Shown one piece after another: positions 49,469-58,441 of a DNA stretch of 64,000 nt. How positions within the stretch are numbered: the first letter of the stretch is position 1; the number at the start of each line of letters is the position of its first letter. The stretch lies in NCBI RefSeq assembly GCF_965204935.1, contig NZ_CBDBFO010000002.1; one strand, 5' to 3'. The notes under the pieces were generated by a model. That model saw nothing but the letters and a program-made list of their open reading frames with translations. It did not search any database and had not been told where the DNA came from. Both the position numbers and the translations under genes were made by a program. This DNA is from Hoeflea_A sp965204935. Its GTDB lineage: Bacteria; Pseudomonadota; Alphaproteobacteria; Rhizobiales; Rhizobiaceae.

Positions 49469-50308
49469 TCAGTCCGCGTCATTGATAAAGTCGGAAAACG
49501 CCTTTTCGTAGTCCGGATGCCAGCGGCTCAACGCCGGCCGGTTCTCAATAATGTCGCCAACAGCCCACGCGATGCGCTTTTCATCGAGTGCGCGCGGAAC
49601 ATCATTGTCGGGGCAAAGGATGTAGAAGTCACCCCGGCTCATGCTTTCGACGAAGAAATCGGCGGTTTGCTCCGCGGTCCACGCGGCCGGTGGTTTCTTG
49701 GCAAGGCCGATCATTCCGGTGTGAACAAATCCCGGTATCAGAAGGTGCGCGCTGATGGCGCATCCTTCCGTGTTGCGCAGCTCATGGGAAAGCGCCTCGG
49801 TGAAGGCCTTGAGCGCTGCTTTCGAGACATTGTAGGCGGGATTGCCGGGGGGTGTCGTGATTCCCTGCTTTGAGCCGGTGTTGATGATGGCGCCCGGCCG
49901 GCCGCGCGCGATCATGCCGGGCGCGAAGACCTGGGTGCCGTTGATCGCCCCCCATAGATTGACATTCAGCGTCGACTGCCAGGCGTCCAGCGAACCGAGG
50001 CATGATGAGCGCATGCCGATCCCGGCATTATTCATCAGAATGTCGGTGCCGCCAAAGCGTTCAACGACCTTCGCTTCAAGCGCCTCGACCTGCGCCCTGC
50101 AGGAGATATCGGTCGCGGCAGTCATGACATCCTTTGCGCCTGCGGTGCGGAGACTGCCTTCTGCCGCCGCCAGCTTGTCTTCGGCACGGTCGACGACAAC
50201 CAGTCGCATACCCATGCCGGCAAATTTTGTCGCCGAGGCAAGCCCTATTCCTGAGGCGCCACCCGTGATGACGGCAACTGAATCGGAAGTGAAGGCGGGG
50301 TGGGTCAT
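49469..50308 (-). CDS. Short-chain dehydrogenase/reductase
   Basis: A 279-residue classical SDR. The cofactor motif TGGASGIGLA is near 15-24, NNAGIG near 94 and the catalytic YNVSK near 162-166, preceded by the Ser of NTGSKQG. AAAGGAG upstream of the ATG at 50308 fixes the start; the open frame beyond it is spurious. The residues after the second strand (VVVDRAEDK) suggest NAD preference. The substrate is unknown. It is followed by the NTF2-like gene after 48 bp. Confidence 0.85.
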   Translation of the reverse strand: MTHPAFTSDSVAVITGGASGIGLASATKFAGMGMRLVVVDRAEDKLAAAEGSLRTAGAKDVMTAATDISCRAQVEALEAKVVERFGGTDILMNNAGIGMRSSCLGSLDAWQSTLNVNLWGAINGTQVFAPGMIARGRPGAIINTGSKQGITTPPGNPAYNVSKAALKAFTEALSHELRNTEGCAISAHLLIPGFVHTGMIGLAKKPPAAWTAEQTADFFVESMSRGDFYILCPDNDVPRALDEKRIAWAVGDIIENRPALSRWHPDYEKAFSDFINDAD

Positions 50309-50432
50309 GGATGCATGCTCCTTTGATGCAATTGATTGGCGGCTTTGAGGAAGGCTAACGCCTGAGCGCTTTGGCGCGCAAGCAGACTGTGCGGATGCAG
50401 GCCGGCCGATGCAAGGCCGGCCTGGCAATGAT

Positions 50433-51317
50433 CTACGCGGCCTCCGGCTTGGATGTATTCAGCTCGAGCATGTCCGCAATGCCGAAATTGGCGAAAAGCC
50501 CGCGGGTAACCTGATCCAGCTGGTCGTTATAGGGTCTGATCGCATCTCCCATCCCGACACGGTCGACTTCGGTCCGGAACGGCCGCGCGCCGGGGGCTTT
50601 GCCGATCACGTCGACGACTGCGTCCGCGACGAGCTGCGGGGTCTGCTGCGGGTTGGCTGCGAGGAAGCCCTCAAATCCTTCGAGTGCGGCTTTGGGCGCT
50701 GCGGCCATTTCACCATATCCGGGATCACGGTCCGCAGACGAAGGATAGATCAGATTGCCGAAGAAGGTCGTGGGGAAGCCGCCGGGTTCGATAACGGCGA
50801 CGTCGACGCCAAACTGGCTGAGTTCAACGCGATAGTTTTCGCTGAGCGCCTCGACGGCCCATTTGGTCGCATTGTAAGGGCCGTAGAACGGCAGAACCAC
50901 ACGTCCCAGCAGGCTCGAGACGTTGAGGATCAATCCGGATCCGCGGGACCGCATTTGCGGCAGGACCGCCCGGATCATACGCTGGACACCGAAAACGTTG
51001 ATGTCAAAAAGGCGGCGGAAATCCTCTGCGGAGAAGTTCTCCTGCAGCCCATGCGCGCCGACACCGGCATTGTTGATCAGCACGTCAATACCGCCGAGGG
51101 TCTTGTCTGCTTTTGCAACGCCAGCTTCCACCGACGCATCGTCCGTGACGTCGATTTCGACGACTTCGACGCCGAGATTGCGGAGCGCGGCGGCAGCCTC
51201 GGCATTGCGGCCCTCGGGATCGCGAACCGATCCGGCGACCCGATGGCCTGCCTTGACCAGATCGGCAATGATCAGGGTCCCGAACCCGCTGTTGGCACCT
51301 GTGATTAGAATATTCAT
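50433..51317 (-). CDS. Short-chain dehydrogenase/reductase under LysR control
   Basis: A 294-residue SDR beginning MNILITGANSGFGTLIIADLVKAGH with TGANSGFG as cofactor motif, NNAGVGAHG near 86 and catalytic YNATK near 154. The start at 51317 matches the conserved N-terminus; the track upstream is non-coding. The residues RDPEGR after the second strand suggest NADP. It is divergent from the LysR gene at 51411 across a 93-bp spacer with a TTGCAA dyad, so that LysR probably controls it. The substrate is unknown. Confidence 0.85.
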   Translation of the reverse strand: MNILITGANSGFGTLIIADLVKAGHRVAGSVRDPEGRNAEAAAALRNLGVEVVEIDVTDDASVEAGVAKADKTLGGIDVLINNAGVGAHGLQENFSAEDFRRLFDINVFGVQRMIRAVLPQMRSRGSGLILNVSSLLGRVVLPFYGPYNATKWAVEALSENYRVELSQFGVDVAVIEPGGFPTTFFGNLIYPSSADRDPGYGEMAAAPKAALEGFEGFLAANPQQTPQLVADAVVDVIGKAPGARPFRTEVDRVGMGDAIRPYNDQLDQVTRGLFANFGIADMLELNTSKPEAA

Positions 51318-51373
51318 CTTAACTCTCCGGTTTGAAATTCCAGTTTCGGGGTGTGATGAACCGAAGTTATGCA

Positions 51374-51389
51374 TTGCAAAGAATTGCAA
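51374..51389. promoter_or_regulatory. LysR-type dyad in the SDR-LysR divergent spacer
   Basis: TTGCAA-AGAA-TTGCAA is a perfect inverted repeat 57 bp from the SDR start and 22 bp from the LysR start. The place and length fit a LysR recognition site for autoregulation and SDR control. Confidence 0.5.
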
Positions 51390-51410
51390 CAGAGGCATAT
51401 ATTCGAACCT

Positions 51411-52322
51411 ATGGTTCAAGAAATTAGAACAATTGGATTGCCGGCCCTCTTGAGCTTTCACACGGTTGCGCGGCTCGGCGGGATCAGCATGGCGGCAGAG
51501 CATCTCGGTGTCGCAAAATCCGGGGTCAGCCGTCATGTCTCGCAGTTGGAGACGCATTTGGGTGTTCGGCTTCTCGAGCGTGGCGCGCGGTCCGTCCGGC
51601 TCACCCCGATCGGCGCGCGCCTTGACCAGCGCATCCGGTCCATTCTCGCTGAAGTCGATTTGCTCGATGACATTGCGCGCGAAGAAAGTGTGGGCCTGTC
51701 CGGACAGATAACGATTGCGACGACGCCCGAATTTGGTGGAGAGGTCGCAGCGGTGCTGGTTCCGGATATTCGGGACCGGTACCCGAATCTGCGGCTTGTC
51801 ATGCGGCCGGCCTATGCTTTCGAGGATATGCAGGACCCCGGAACGGACCTTGCAATTCGCGTCGGTACGTTCAAGGACGATCGCCTCATCGCCCGCAGGC
51901 TGGGCGCATTCCGGTGCTGGCTTGTGGTTGCACCGTCATTTGCGAACAAATACCCCATCACGAATCCGGATGATCTCGCTGATGTGCCCTGCCTGACCTT
52001 TCGCGGTGATCGTCCCGTTGCCACCTGGACCTTCTTTGCAGGAGACGAAGAAGTCGCGGTTGATGTGACAGGCCCGATCGCGGTGCGCAGTTTCGTGACA
52101 TTGAGGGAACTTGCGCTCGATGGGCAGGGCTACGCATTCCTTCCGGAGTTCATGCTCGGCGACGCTTTGGCAGACGGGCGTCTGGTGCGCTGCCTGCCAG
52201 AGCATGTTTCCCGTCCATATCCTGTTTTTCTCACCTTTCGGCCTGGCGCCCGGCGCATCGCGCGGATCGATGCGGTGATCGGCCTGGTGGAGGACAGGGT
52301 GCCAGCTCTCTTGTCCGAATAG
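51411..52322 (+). CDS. LysR-family transcriptional regulator
   Basis: A 303-residue LysR protein. The helix-turn-helix is at about 12-60 (LLSFHTVARLGGISMAAEHLGVAKSGVSRHVSQLETHLGVRLLER); the effector domain follows (ITIATTPEFGGE). The ATG at 51411 is preferred over one at 51369 because it gives the usual N-terminal length and leaves the dyad outside the gene. It most resembles the AaeR/DsdC-like group in outline only. It is divergent from the SDR gene it probably regulates. Confidence 0.85.
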   Translation: MVQEIRTIGLPALLSFHTVARLGGISMAAEHLGVAKSGVSRHVSQLETHLGVRLLERGARSVRLTPIGARLDQRIRSILAEVDLLDDIAREESVGLSGQITIATTPEFGGEVAAVLVPDIRDRYPNLRLVMRPAYAFEDMQDPGTDLAIRVGTFKDDRLIARRLGAFRCWLVVAPSFANKYPITNPDDLADVPCLTFRGDRPVATWTFFAGDEEVAVDVTGPIAVRSFVTLRELALDGQGYAFLPEFMLGDALADGRLVRCLPEHVSRPYPVFLTFRPGARRIARIDAVIGLVEDRVPALLSE

Positions 52323-52437
52323 CCGTCAGCAGATCGATGGGCATGTCCTGCCCGTTGCGCGACACACATGCCGTGTCGCGTATGACCTGCAATACGCCGC
52401 GATTGTGTTTGACGCATTTACAGCGTTTGCCTACAAA

Positions 52438-52596
52438 CGGATCAGCGTGTGACGGCGCCCGATTCCAAGCGGGCTGAGAGAAATTCCGGTGCGGCCGACC
52501 CAAACAGGGGGTCTATTCCGGGGCTGTCCAGACCGGGTCGGAGGGCTTAGTCCTCCGCGGCGTTTCGTGCACGACAAATGCCAGCGGGGTGATCCG
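52438..52596 (+). promoter_or_regulatory. Structured leader of the cbiX operon, TPP-riboswitch-like end boxes
   Basis: CGGATCA (52438-52444) pairs perfectly with TGATCCG (52590-52596), closing a P1 stem that ends one base before the ATG. Inside are GCCCG/CGGGC (52457-52461, 52470-52474) running into CTGAGAG as in P2-J2/3 of TPP riboswitches, a long stem CCGACCC/GGGTCGG with GGTCT/AGACC within it, GGAGG/CCTCC (52540-52556) and ATGCCAGCG (52578-52586). The TPP P4/P5 5' strand is missing. P1 would mask the ribosome site GGGG. I see no gene in 52323-52597. Confidence 0.55.
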
Positions 52597-52597
52597 G

Positions 52598-52837
52598 ATG
52601 AAACGCACATTTTTCGTAATTGCAACCTTCGTTCTTTCAACAGGCGCTGTTCATGCGCATATGGGCCATGCCGGAGAGCTGGCAGGCCATGCCCACTGGG
52701 TTGGCCTGGCGGCCGTACTTGGAGCCGCCGCTGTCGCCGCCCTTGCGGTGAAGATAAGCAAACAGAAGAAGGATGAAGAGGAAGAACAGTCCGAACCTGC
52801 CGAGGTTGATGGCGAGGGCGAGGGCGCTCCGTCATGA
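52598..52837 (+). CDS. Small His-containing exported/membrane protein (DUF6732-like)
   Basis: A 79-residue protein. A signal peptide (MKRTFFVIATFVLSTGAVHA) is followed by a His-rich stretch (HMGHAGELAGHAHW), one hydrophobic segment (VGLAAVLGAAAVAALAV) and a very acidic tail (KKDEEEEQSE...). The His cluster would face the periplasm. It overlaps cbiX by four bases (ATGA), so a role in cobalt capture or delivery is reasonable, much as the small His-bearing CbtB does in cobalt transport; that comparison is inference. Its start sits against the structured leader. Confidence 0.65.
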   Translation: MKRTFFVIATFVLSTGAVHAHMGHAGELAGHAHWVGLAAVLGAAAVAALAVKISKQKKDEEEEQSEPAEVDGEGEGAPS

Positions 52838-53949
52838 ATGGGCGTGAGAAGCTCGGCATCATGGTCTGCGGCCATGGCAGCCGCAACCAGAATGCGGCAC
52901 GGGAGTTCGCCAAGGTCGCCGAGGGACTGAAGAAACGCTTTCCGCAGACGCCGGTCGAATACGGCTATCTGGAATTCTGCAATCCGGTCATCCATTCCGG
53001 CCTCGACCGGCTGCGCGACCAGGGCGTCACGCGCGTGCTGGCGGTGCCGGGCATGCTCTTCGCCGCCGGTCACGCCAAGAACGATATCCCGTCCGTACTC
53101 AATACCTACCAGGCGCAAAATCCCGGCATGAGCATCGAATACGGCCGTGAACTGGGCGTCGATCTGAAAATGATCCGGGCGGCCGGTGCCCGTATCCAGG
53201 AAGCGGTGGATGCGGCCAACGCTTCGCATGGCGAGGTGCCGTTGCACGAAACGCTGCTGATGGTTGTCGGCAGGGGCGCGTCCGATCCGGACGCCAATTC
53301 GAATGTCTCGAAGGTCATGCGCATGCTGTGGGAGGGTATGGGTTTCGGCTGGGGGGAAACCTGTTATTCGGGCGTTACCTTTCCACTGGTTGAACCGGGA
53401 CTGCGCCATGCCGCGAAACTCGGCTACCGCCGCATCGTCGTCTTCCCGTATTTCCTTTTTACCGGCGTGTTGGTGAAGCGTATCTACAGCTATACAGATG
53501 TGGTTGCCGCGGATTTTCCGGACATTCAGTTCATCAAGGCGGGCTATCTCAACGATCACGAACTGGTGCTTGATACATTCCAGGACCGGGTTGAGGAGAC
53601 ACGTGCCGGACAGGCCTTGATGAACTGCCAGATGTGCAAGTACCGCGAGCAGGTGCTCGGCTTTGAGGCCGAGGTCGGGCTTGCCCAGGAAAGCCATCAC
53701 CATCATGTCGAGGGTATCGGAGGCGGGCTGGAGAACTGTCCATGCAACGGTGATTGCGACGCGTCATGTCGGGACGAGGCCTTTTGCCGGGAGCACGGCC
53801 TGCCATGGACCCCGCTGCATGATCACAGCCACGATCACCATCATCACGATCACGGCCATGATCATCAACATGGACACGATCATCATCATCACCCGTATCC
53901 GCATGCGGATCACCCGCACGGGCCGGTATCGATGAAAAAGCCGCAATGA
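52834..53949 (+). CDS. cbiX: Sirohydrochlorin cobaltochelatase CbiX, long form
   Basis: A 371-residue CbiX-L. The two half-domains carry the metal-site motifs MVCGHGSRNQN (His14) and AAGHAKNDIP. MNCQMC at 263-268 is an M-x-C-x-x-C motif, the site of a [4Fe-4S] centre in Bacillus megaterium CbiX-L. A Cys-rich run (CPCNGDCDASCRDEAFC) and a His/Asp-rich tail (about 330-365) follow. It inserts cobalt into sirohydrochlorin at the start of the anaerobic-type route. It is coupled to the preceding small gene and one base from cbiC. Confidence 0.9.
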   Translation: MNGREKLGIMVCGHGSRNQNAAREFAKVAEGLKKRFPQTPVEYGYLEFCNPVIHSGLDRLRDQGVTRVLAVPGMLFAAGHAKNDIPSVLNTYQAQNPGMSIEYGRELGVDLKMIRAAGARIQEAVDAANASHGEVPLHETLLMVVGRGASDPDANSNVSKVMRMLWEGMGFGWGETCYSGVTFPLVEPGLRHAAKLGYRRIVVFPYFLFTGVLVKRIYSYTDVVAADFPDIQFIKAGYLNDHELVLDTFQDRVEETRAGQALMNCQMCKYREQVLGFEAEVGLAQESHHHHVEGIGGGLENCPCNGDCDASCRDEAFCREHGLPWTPLHDHSHDHHHHDHGHDHQHGHDHHHHPYPHADHPHGPVSMKKPQ

Positions 53950-53950
53950 C

Positions 53951-54589
53951 ATGGCGGCGGTCCCGGACCATATCCGCGATCCGGCGGAGATCTATCGCCA
54001 GAGCTTCGAGACGATCCGGCGCGAGGCCGATTTATCGCGTTTTTCCAACGGGCTGGAAGATATCGCTGTAAGATTGATTCATGCCTGCGGCATGATTGAT
54101 ATCGTTGATGACCTTGTCATCCGCGGCGATGCGGCTGAAGCCGGGAAGGCCGCGCTGCGGCAGGGAAGGCCGATCGTCTGTGATGTCGAAATGGTGCGCA
54201 ACGGCATCATCAGGCGCTTGCTGCCGGACGGTTTGCCGGTGCTTTGCGGCTTGTCCGATAAGCGGACGGAGAGCCTGGCGGCAGAGCTTGGGACAACACG
54301 TTCGGCGGCCGCCTTCGAGGTCCTTTCCCAAGAGATTGCCGGCGGGATCGTTGTGGTCGGCAATGCGCCGACGGCGCTGTTCCACCTGCTTGAAATGATC
54401 GGGCAGGGCGCCGAACCGCCGGCGCTGATCGTCGGCATTCCGGTCGGGTTCGTTGGCGCGGCGGAATCGAAGGATGCGCTGATCGAGAATTCCGGCAATA
54501 CTCCGTTTGTCACCGTGCGTGGCCGTCGCGGTGGAAGTGCCATGGCGGCAGCCGTGGTCAATGCGATTGCGGGAGGACTCGTCGCATGA
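53951..54589 (+). CDS. cobH: Precorrin-8X methylmutase CobH/CbiC
   Basis: A 212-residue methylmutase. RLIHACGMIDIVDDLV (near 41) contains the catalytic His; VCDVEMVRNGI, VVVGNAPTALFHLLEMI and GIPVGFVGAAESKDAL are family blocks. It moves the C-11 methyl group to C-12, giving (hydrogeno)byrinic acid or its cobalt form. It starts one base after the cbiX stop and overlaps cobL by four bases (ATGA), within a fully coupled run. With CbiX and CbiD present, the cobalt-containing substrate (CbiC role) is likely. Confidence 0.92.
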   Translation: MAAVPDHIRDPAEIYRQSFETIRREADLSRFSNGLEDIAVRLIHACGMIDIVDDLVIRGDAAEAGKAALRQGRPIVCDVEMVRNGIIRRLLPDGLPVLCGLSDKRTESLAAELGTTRSAAAFEVLSQEIAGGIVVVGNAPTALFHLLEMIGQGAEPPALIVGIPVGFVGAAESKDALIENSGNTPFVTVRGRRGGSAMAAAVVNAIAGGLVA

Positions 54590-55848
54590 GCGAAGGAACG
54601 GAACGGGCCTGGCTGACGATACTCGGCATCGGAGATAACGGGGTCAATTCCCTGACGCCGCCGGCATTGGCCTTGATGAAATCTGCAAGGACACTCGTAG
54701 CGCCGCGGCGTGTCCTGGACCGTCTCGACTTGCCTTCGTTCGGCCTTGAAAACTGCGAGATCGTGCCCTGGACGATGGGCGTCAAGGAGACCCTGGAATT
54801 CCTCGAAACGCGGCGCGGCACACCAGTGACGATCCTTGCAACGGGCGATCCCATGCATTTCGGCATCGGTGCGACGATGCGGAGGAGTGTGGGTGCCGAC
54901 GAAATGCTGGTCATTCCATCGCCGTCCGGTTTTTCCCTGGCGGCGGCCCGCATGGGCTGGAGCCTGTCGGATGTCGACTGCATTTCCCTGCACGGGCGCG
55001 CTGCCGCCGGCTTGCAGCCCCATATCCTGCCCGGCAATCACATCCTGTCGCTGACCTCGGTCGGACGCACGATCCACGAAGCGGCGGAGTTGCTGGTTTC
55101 GCGTGGTTTCGGAAAATCCCGGCTAACGGTGCTTGAACATATGGGCGGCAAAGAAGAACGAATCGTCGTGCTGACGGCGGACGAGGCCGGCCCCCATGAT
55201 CCGGACACACCGCGTTTCGCGGATTTTAACGTCCTGGCGATCGAGTGCGTTGCCGGCGAGGGTGCGTCCATCCTGCCGCCTTTGCCGGGCTTGCCGGACG
55301 ATGCGTTCGTGCATGACGGACAGTTGACGAAAAAGGAAGTGCGCGCCGTTACGCTCTCGGCATTGCAGCCCTGTCCGCACGCTGTTTTGTGGGACGTCGG
55401 TGCCGGCTGCGGCTCGGTGTCGATTGAATGGATGCGGGCCGCGCGGGGCGCGAAGGCCGTGGCGATCGAGGCCGAAGCGGACCGACGAGCCATGATCGGC
55501 GAGAACGCCACGCGGCTTGGAACGCCCCGGCTGAACATCGTCTGGGGTCGGGCGCCCGAGGAACTTGCCGATCTGGATGTTCCGGATGCCGTGTTCATCG
55601 GCGGCGGGCTGGCGGAGCAGGGTGTGTTTGAGGCCTGCTGGCAGGCACTGAAGCCCGGCGGGCGGCTGGTCGCAAACACTGTGACGCTGGACAACGAAGC
55701 GCGCCTCGCGCAACTCCACGCCGATCACGGGGGAAGCCTGACCCGGATCGCCGTTTCACGGGCGCAGGAAATCGGCCGTTACCGCGGCTGGAAACCGTTC
55801 ATGCCGGTAACCCAGTGGGCGGTGCAAAAACCCTGGGAGCGGACATGA
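54586..55848 (+). CDS. cobL: Precorrin-6Y/-7 methyltransferase CobL (CbiE-CbiT fusion)
   Basis: A 420-residue fusion. The N-terminal CbiE-like methylase (about 10-215) opens LTILGIGDNGVNSLTPPA; the C-terminal CbiT-like SAM methyltransferase/decarboxylase (about 240-410) has HAVLWDVGAGCGSVSIEWMRA and VFIGGGLAEQGVF. It methylates C-5 and C-15 and removes the C-12 acetate carboxyl. The size matches rhizobial CobL. Both ends overlap the neighbouring genes by four bases. Confidence 0.92.
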   Translation: MSEGTERAWLTILGIGDNGVNSLTPPALALMKSARTLVAPRRVLDRLDLPSFGLENCEIVPWTMGVKETLEFLETRRGTPVTILATGDPMHFGIGATMRRSVGADEMLVIPSPSGFSLAAARMGWSLSDVDCISLHGRAAAGLQPHILPGNHILSLTSVGRTIHEAAELLVSRGFGKSRLTVLEHMGGKEERIVVLTADEAGPHDPDTPRFADFNVLAIECVAGEGASILPPLPGLPDDAFVHDGQLTKKEVRAVTLSALQPCPHAVLWDVGAGCGSVSIEWMRAARGAKAVAIEAEADRRAMIGENATRLGTPRLNIVWGRAPEELADLDVPDAVFIGGGLAEQGVFEACWQALKPGGRLVANTVTLDNEARLAQLHADHGGSLTRIAVSRAQEIGRYRGWKPFMPVTQWAVQKPWERT

Positions 55849-56603
55849 CAGGCCGGCTTTTCGGACTGGGCGTCGGTCCCGGCGACCCGGAACTGATCAC
55901 ACTGAAGGCGGACCGGATATTGCGGGCATGCCCTGTGGTGGCCTATCCGGCACCCGATACCGGGCCGAGCTTTGCCCGGACTATCGCAGAGGCGTATCTC
56001 ACGCCCGACAAGACCGAGTATCCGATCGTTGTGCCGATGCGTATCGAGCGGTTCCCTGCGAGGGACATTTATGATGCCGCGGCGCGCGATCTGTCCCGCA
56101 CTCTGGAAAACGGGCAGGATGTCGCCGTGCTTTGCGAGGGCGATCCCTTCTTCTATGGCTCTTTCATGTATCTTTACGAGCGGCTCGCCGGGCGCTTTCA
56201 TTGCGAGATCGTGCCGGGCGTTTCCTCGGTGATGGCAGGGGCCGCGGCACTGGGCAGGCCGCTCGCTGCCCGCAACGACGTACTCACCGTTATCCCCGGA
56301 CCGTTGCCTGACACGCAGATCTCCGAACGGCTGGCGGCATCGGACGCGATCGCCATCATCAAGATCGGCCGGCATTTTGCGCGTATCAAGGCGCTGCTGG
56401 AGTGCGAGGGACTGATAGACAATGCCGGTTACCTGGAACGCATTTCCCTTGCGCAGGAGCGCATCCTGCCGCTTGAGGCGGCGGTGGGTTCCGCCCCGTA
56501 TTTCTCGATGATCCTCATCTACAAGGGCGCAGAGAACTGGGTCGCGAGCCTGCCGGTTGATGGAAGTCCCGTTGCAGCAGACATCACGGAGCCTGCGCAA
56601 TGA
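55845..56603 (+). CDS. cobI: Precorrin-2 C20-methyltransferase CobI/CbiL
   Basis: A 252-residue tetrapyrrole methylase. FGLGVGPGDPELITLKADRIL is the SAM-binding start, FYGSFMYLYERLAG and VPGVSSVMAGAAALGRPL are CobI/CbiL blocks. The start at 55845 uses the ATGA overlap with cobL; an earlier in-frame ATG at 55815 is unlikely. It methylates C-20 of precorrin-2 or of cobalt-factor II. With CbiX upstream the cobalt form is the more likely substrate. Confidence 0.9.
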   Translation: MTGRLFGLGVGPGDPELITLKADRILRACPVVAYPAPDTGPSFARTIAEAYLTPDKTEYPIVVPMRIERFPARDIYDAAARDLSRTLENGQDVAVLCEGDPFFYGSFMYLYERLAGRFHCEIVPGVSSVMAGAAALGRPLAARNDVLTVIPGPLPDTQISERLAASDAIAIIKIGRHFARIKALLECEGLIDNAGYLERISLAQERILPLEAAVGSAPYFSMILIYKGAENWVASLPVDGSPVAADITEPAQ

Positions 56604-58441
56604 AGCCGGCCATTGTCATACTCAACGAGGCCGCGCACCCGCTCGCCGGACGCATCGCGGATGCAATCAATGGCGAAATCCATGGTGCGCGCAGCAGAGT
56701 GGAGACGGCGGACCGCTTCTTCGATAATGCGGCTGCGCATATCTCTGACCTCTTTTTATCCGGTCGGCCGATTATCGGCCTCATGGCAAGCGGTGCGCTT
56801 ATCCGGATACTGGCGCCCCATCTTTCCGACAAACATGCAGAACCCCCGATGCTTTCGGTTTCCGAGGACGGCGAGAGTGTTGTGCCGTTGCTTGGCGGTC
56901 ATCACGGGGCGAACGCGCTCGCACAAACGATTGCCGCGGCGCTTGGTGCCCATGCGGCGATCACGACCGCGGGCGACCTGCGCTTCGGGGTGGCGCTTGA
57001 CGCGCCGCCGGAGGGCTATGTGCTCGCCAACCCGCAGGCTGCCAAGCAGGTCATGGCCAGCCTCGTGGCCGGTGAATCTGTCAGACTTCAGGGTTCAGCC
57101 GCCTGGCTTGAACAGTCCGGCGTACCGTTTGACGATCATGGCGCGGTGACGCTGACGGTCACTGATCGGATCCATGGTCCGGCGGACAACGAGCTTGTCT
57201 TTGTCCCGAGGACCCTTTGCCTCGGCATGGGATGCGAACGTGGCACGGAACCGGAGGAAGCGGTCGCGCTGGCGGAATCTGTCCTTGCCGATGCCGGTCT
57301 CGCGCGACAAGCGCTTGCCGGCGTTTTCTCGATCGACCTGAAAGCTGATGAAACGGCGATCCACGCGGTCGCAGATCATTTCGGCGTTCCGGCGCGATTC
57401 TTCGATGCCGCGACCCTCGAGGCGGAGGCGGACCGGCTGGAAAATCCGTCAGAGGTGGTATTTTCCGAGGTCGGATGTCACGGCGTCGCGGAGGGTGCGG
57501 CACTGGCTGCTGCCGGACGGCGCGGTCAACTTGACGTGGCCAAGCAGAAGTCGCGCCGTGCCACCTGCGCGGTCGCCCGTGCGCCTGAGCCTGTCATCGC
57601 CGAACACGCGGGCAGGACGCGCGGAACGCTGATGATCGTCGGCATCGGGCCGGGCAGCGATGCCTGGCGCTCGCCCGAGGTCACGGACTTTGTCGCGCGT
57701 TCGACGGACCTTGTCGGCTATTCGCTTTATCTCGACCTGCTCGGACGGCTGACCCGTGGCAAAACCCGCCATGATTTCGACCTCGGCAAGGAGGAGGCGC
57801 GGGTGCGCCATGCCATGGAACTGGCCGGCGAAGGCAAGACCGTTTCCCTGGTGTGTTCCGGCGACGCCGGCATCTACGCCATGGCGACACTCGCCTTAGA
57901 ACTGCTCGACCGGGGTGCCGCGGAGGGCAACGGGCACGGCGTCAGCGACGCGGCGCGGCGCATCGGCATCGTGGTGTCACCCGGAATCTCTGCCCTGCAG
58001 GCGGCCGCTGCCCGCACAGGCGCGCCGCTCGGGCATGATTTCTGCACGATTTCGCTGTCGGATCTCCTGACGCCCTGGCCGGACATCCAGCGCCGTGTCA
58101 GGGCGGCTGCTGAGGGCGATTTTGTCATCGCGTTTTACAATCCGGTATCGAAACGCCGCCGAACGCAGCTTGCCTTTGCGCGCGAGGTCTTGCTCGAGCA
58201 CCGCCCCTTCGAGACGCCGGTGGTGCTTGCGACCAATCTCGGCCGGGACGGCGAGACGGTGCGCATCGTTCCGCTCGGTGAATTGAAGGTCGACGATGTC
58301 GACATGCTGACAGTGGTCATTGCCGGTTCCTCACAAAGCCGGACGGTGGCGGGCGGGGACGGACGTGTGTGGGCCTACACACCGCGCGGCTATGCCGCCA
58401 AGGAAGGCAGCGTCATCGGCGACAAGGAGGCGGCGGAATGA
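56600..58441 (+). CDS. cobJ: CbiG-CobJ fusion: cobalt-precorrin-5A hydrolase and precorrin-3B C17-methyltransferase
   Basis: A 613-residue fusion. Residues 1 to about 335 are full-length CbiG: GLMASGALIRILAPHLSDK, PLLGGHHGANALAQTIA and a CbiG_C part with LGMGCERGTEPEEAV. From about 350 a CobJ/CbiH methylase starts TLMIVGIGPGSDAWRSPEV, with VCSGDAGIYAMA and PGISALQAAAARTGAPLGHDFCTISLSDLLTPW. CbiG opens the delta-lactone and expels C-20 in the anaerobic route; aerobic pathways usually retain only the C-terminal part (CobE). The full CbiG therefore argues for the cobalt-early pathway. Confidence 0.9.
   Translation: MKPAIVILNEAAHPLAGRIADAINGEIHGARSRVETADRFFDNAAAHISDLFLSGRPIIGLMASGALIRILAPHLSDKHAEPPMLSVSEDGESVVPLLGGHHGANALAQTIAAALGAHAAITTAGDLRFGVALDAPPEGYVLANPQAAKQVMASLVAGESVRLQGSAAWLEQSGVPFDDHGAVTLTVTDRIHGPADNELVFVPRTLCLGMGCERGTEPEEAVALAESVLADAGLARQALAGVFSIDLKADETAIHAVADHFGVPARFFDAATLEAEADRLENPSEVVFSEVGCHGVAEGAALAAAGRRGQLDVAKQKSRRATCAVARAPEPVIAEHAGRTRGTLMIVGIGPGSDAWRSPEVTDFVARSTDLVGYSLYLDLLGRLTRGKTRHDFDLGKEEARVRHAMELAGEGKTVSLVCSGDAGIYAMATLALELLDRGAAEGNGHGVSDAARRIGIVVSPGISALQAAAARTGAPLGHDFCTISLSDLLTPWPDIQRRVRAAAEGDFVIAFYNPVSKRRRTQLAFAREVLLEHRPFETPVVLATNLGRDGETVRIVPLGELKVDDVDMLTVVIAGSSQSRTVAGGDGRVWAYTPRGYAAKEGSVIGDKEAAE

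Noticed and set aside
52471..52586. A standard TPP riboswitch
   Set aside because: GGGCTGAGAG and ATGCCAGCG are present, but the ACCTGAT and CTGG segments that form P4/P5 and bind pyrophosphate are missing, and no thiamine gene follows. Reported instead as a candidate different RNA.
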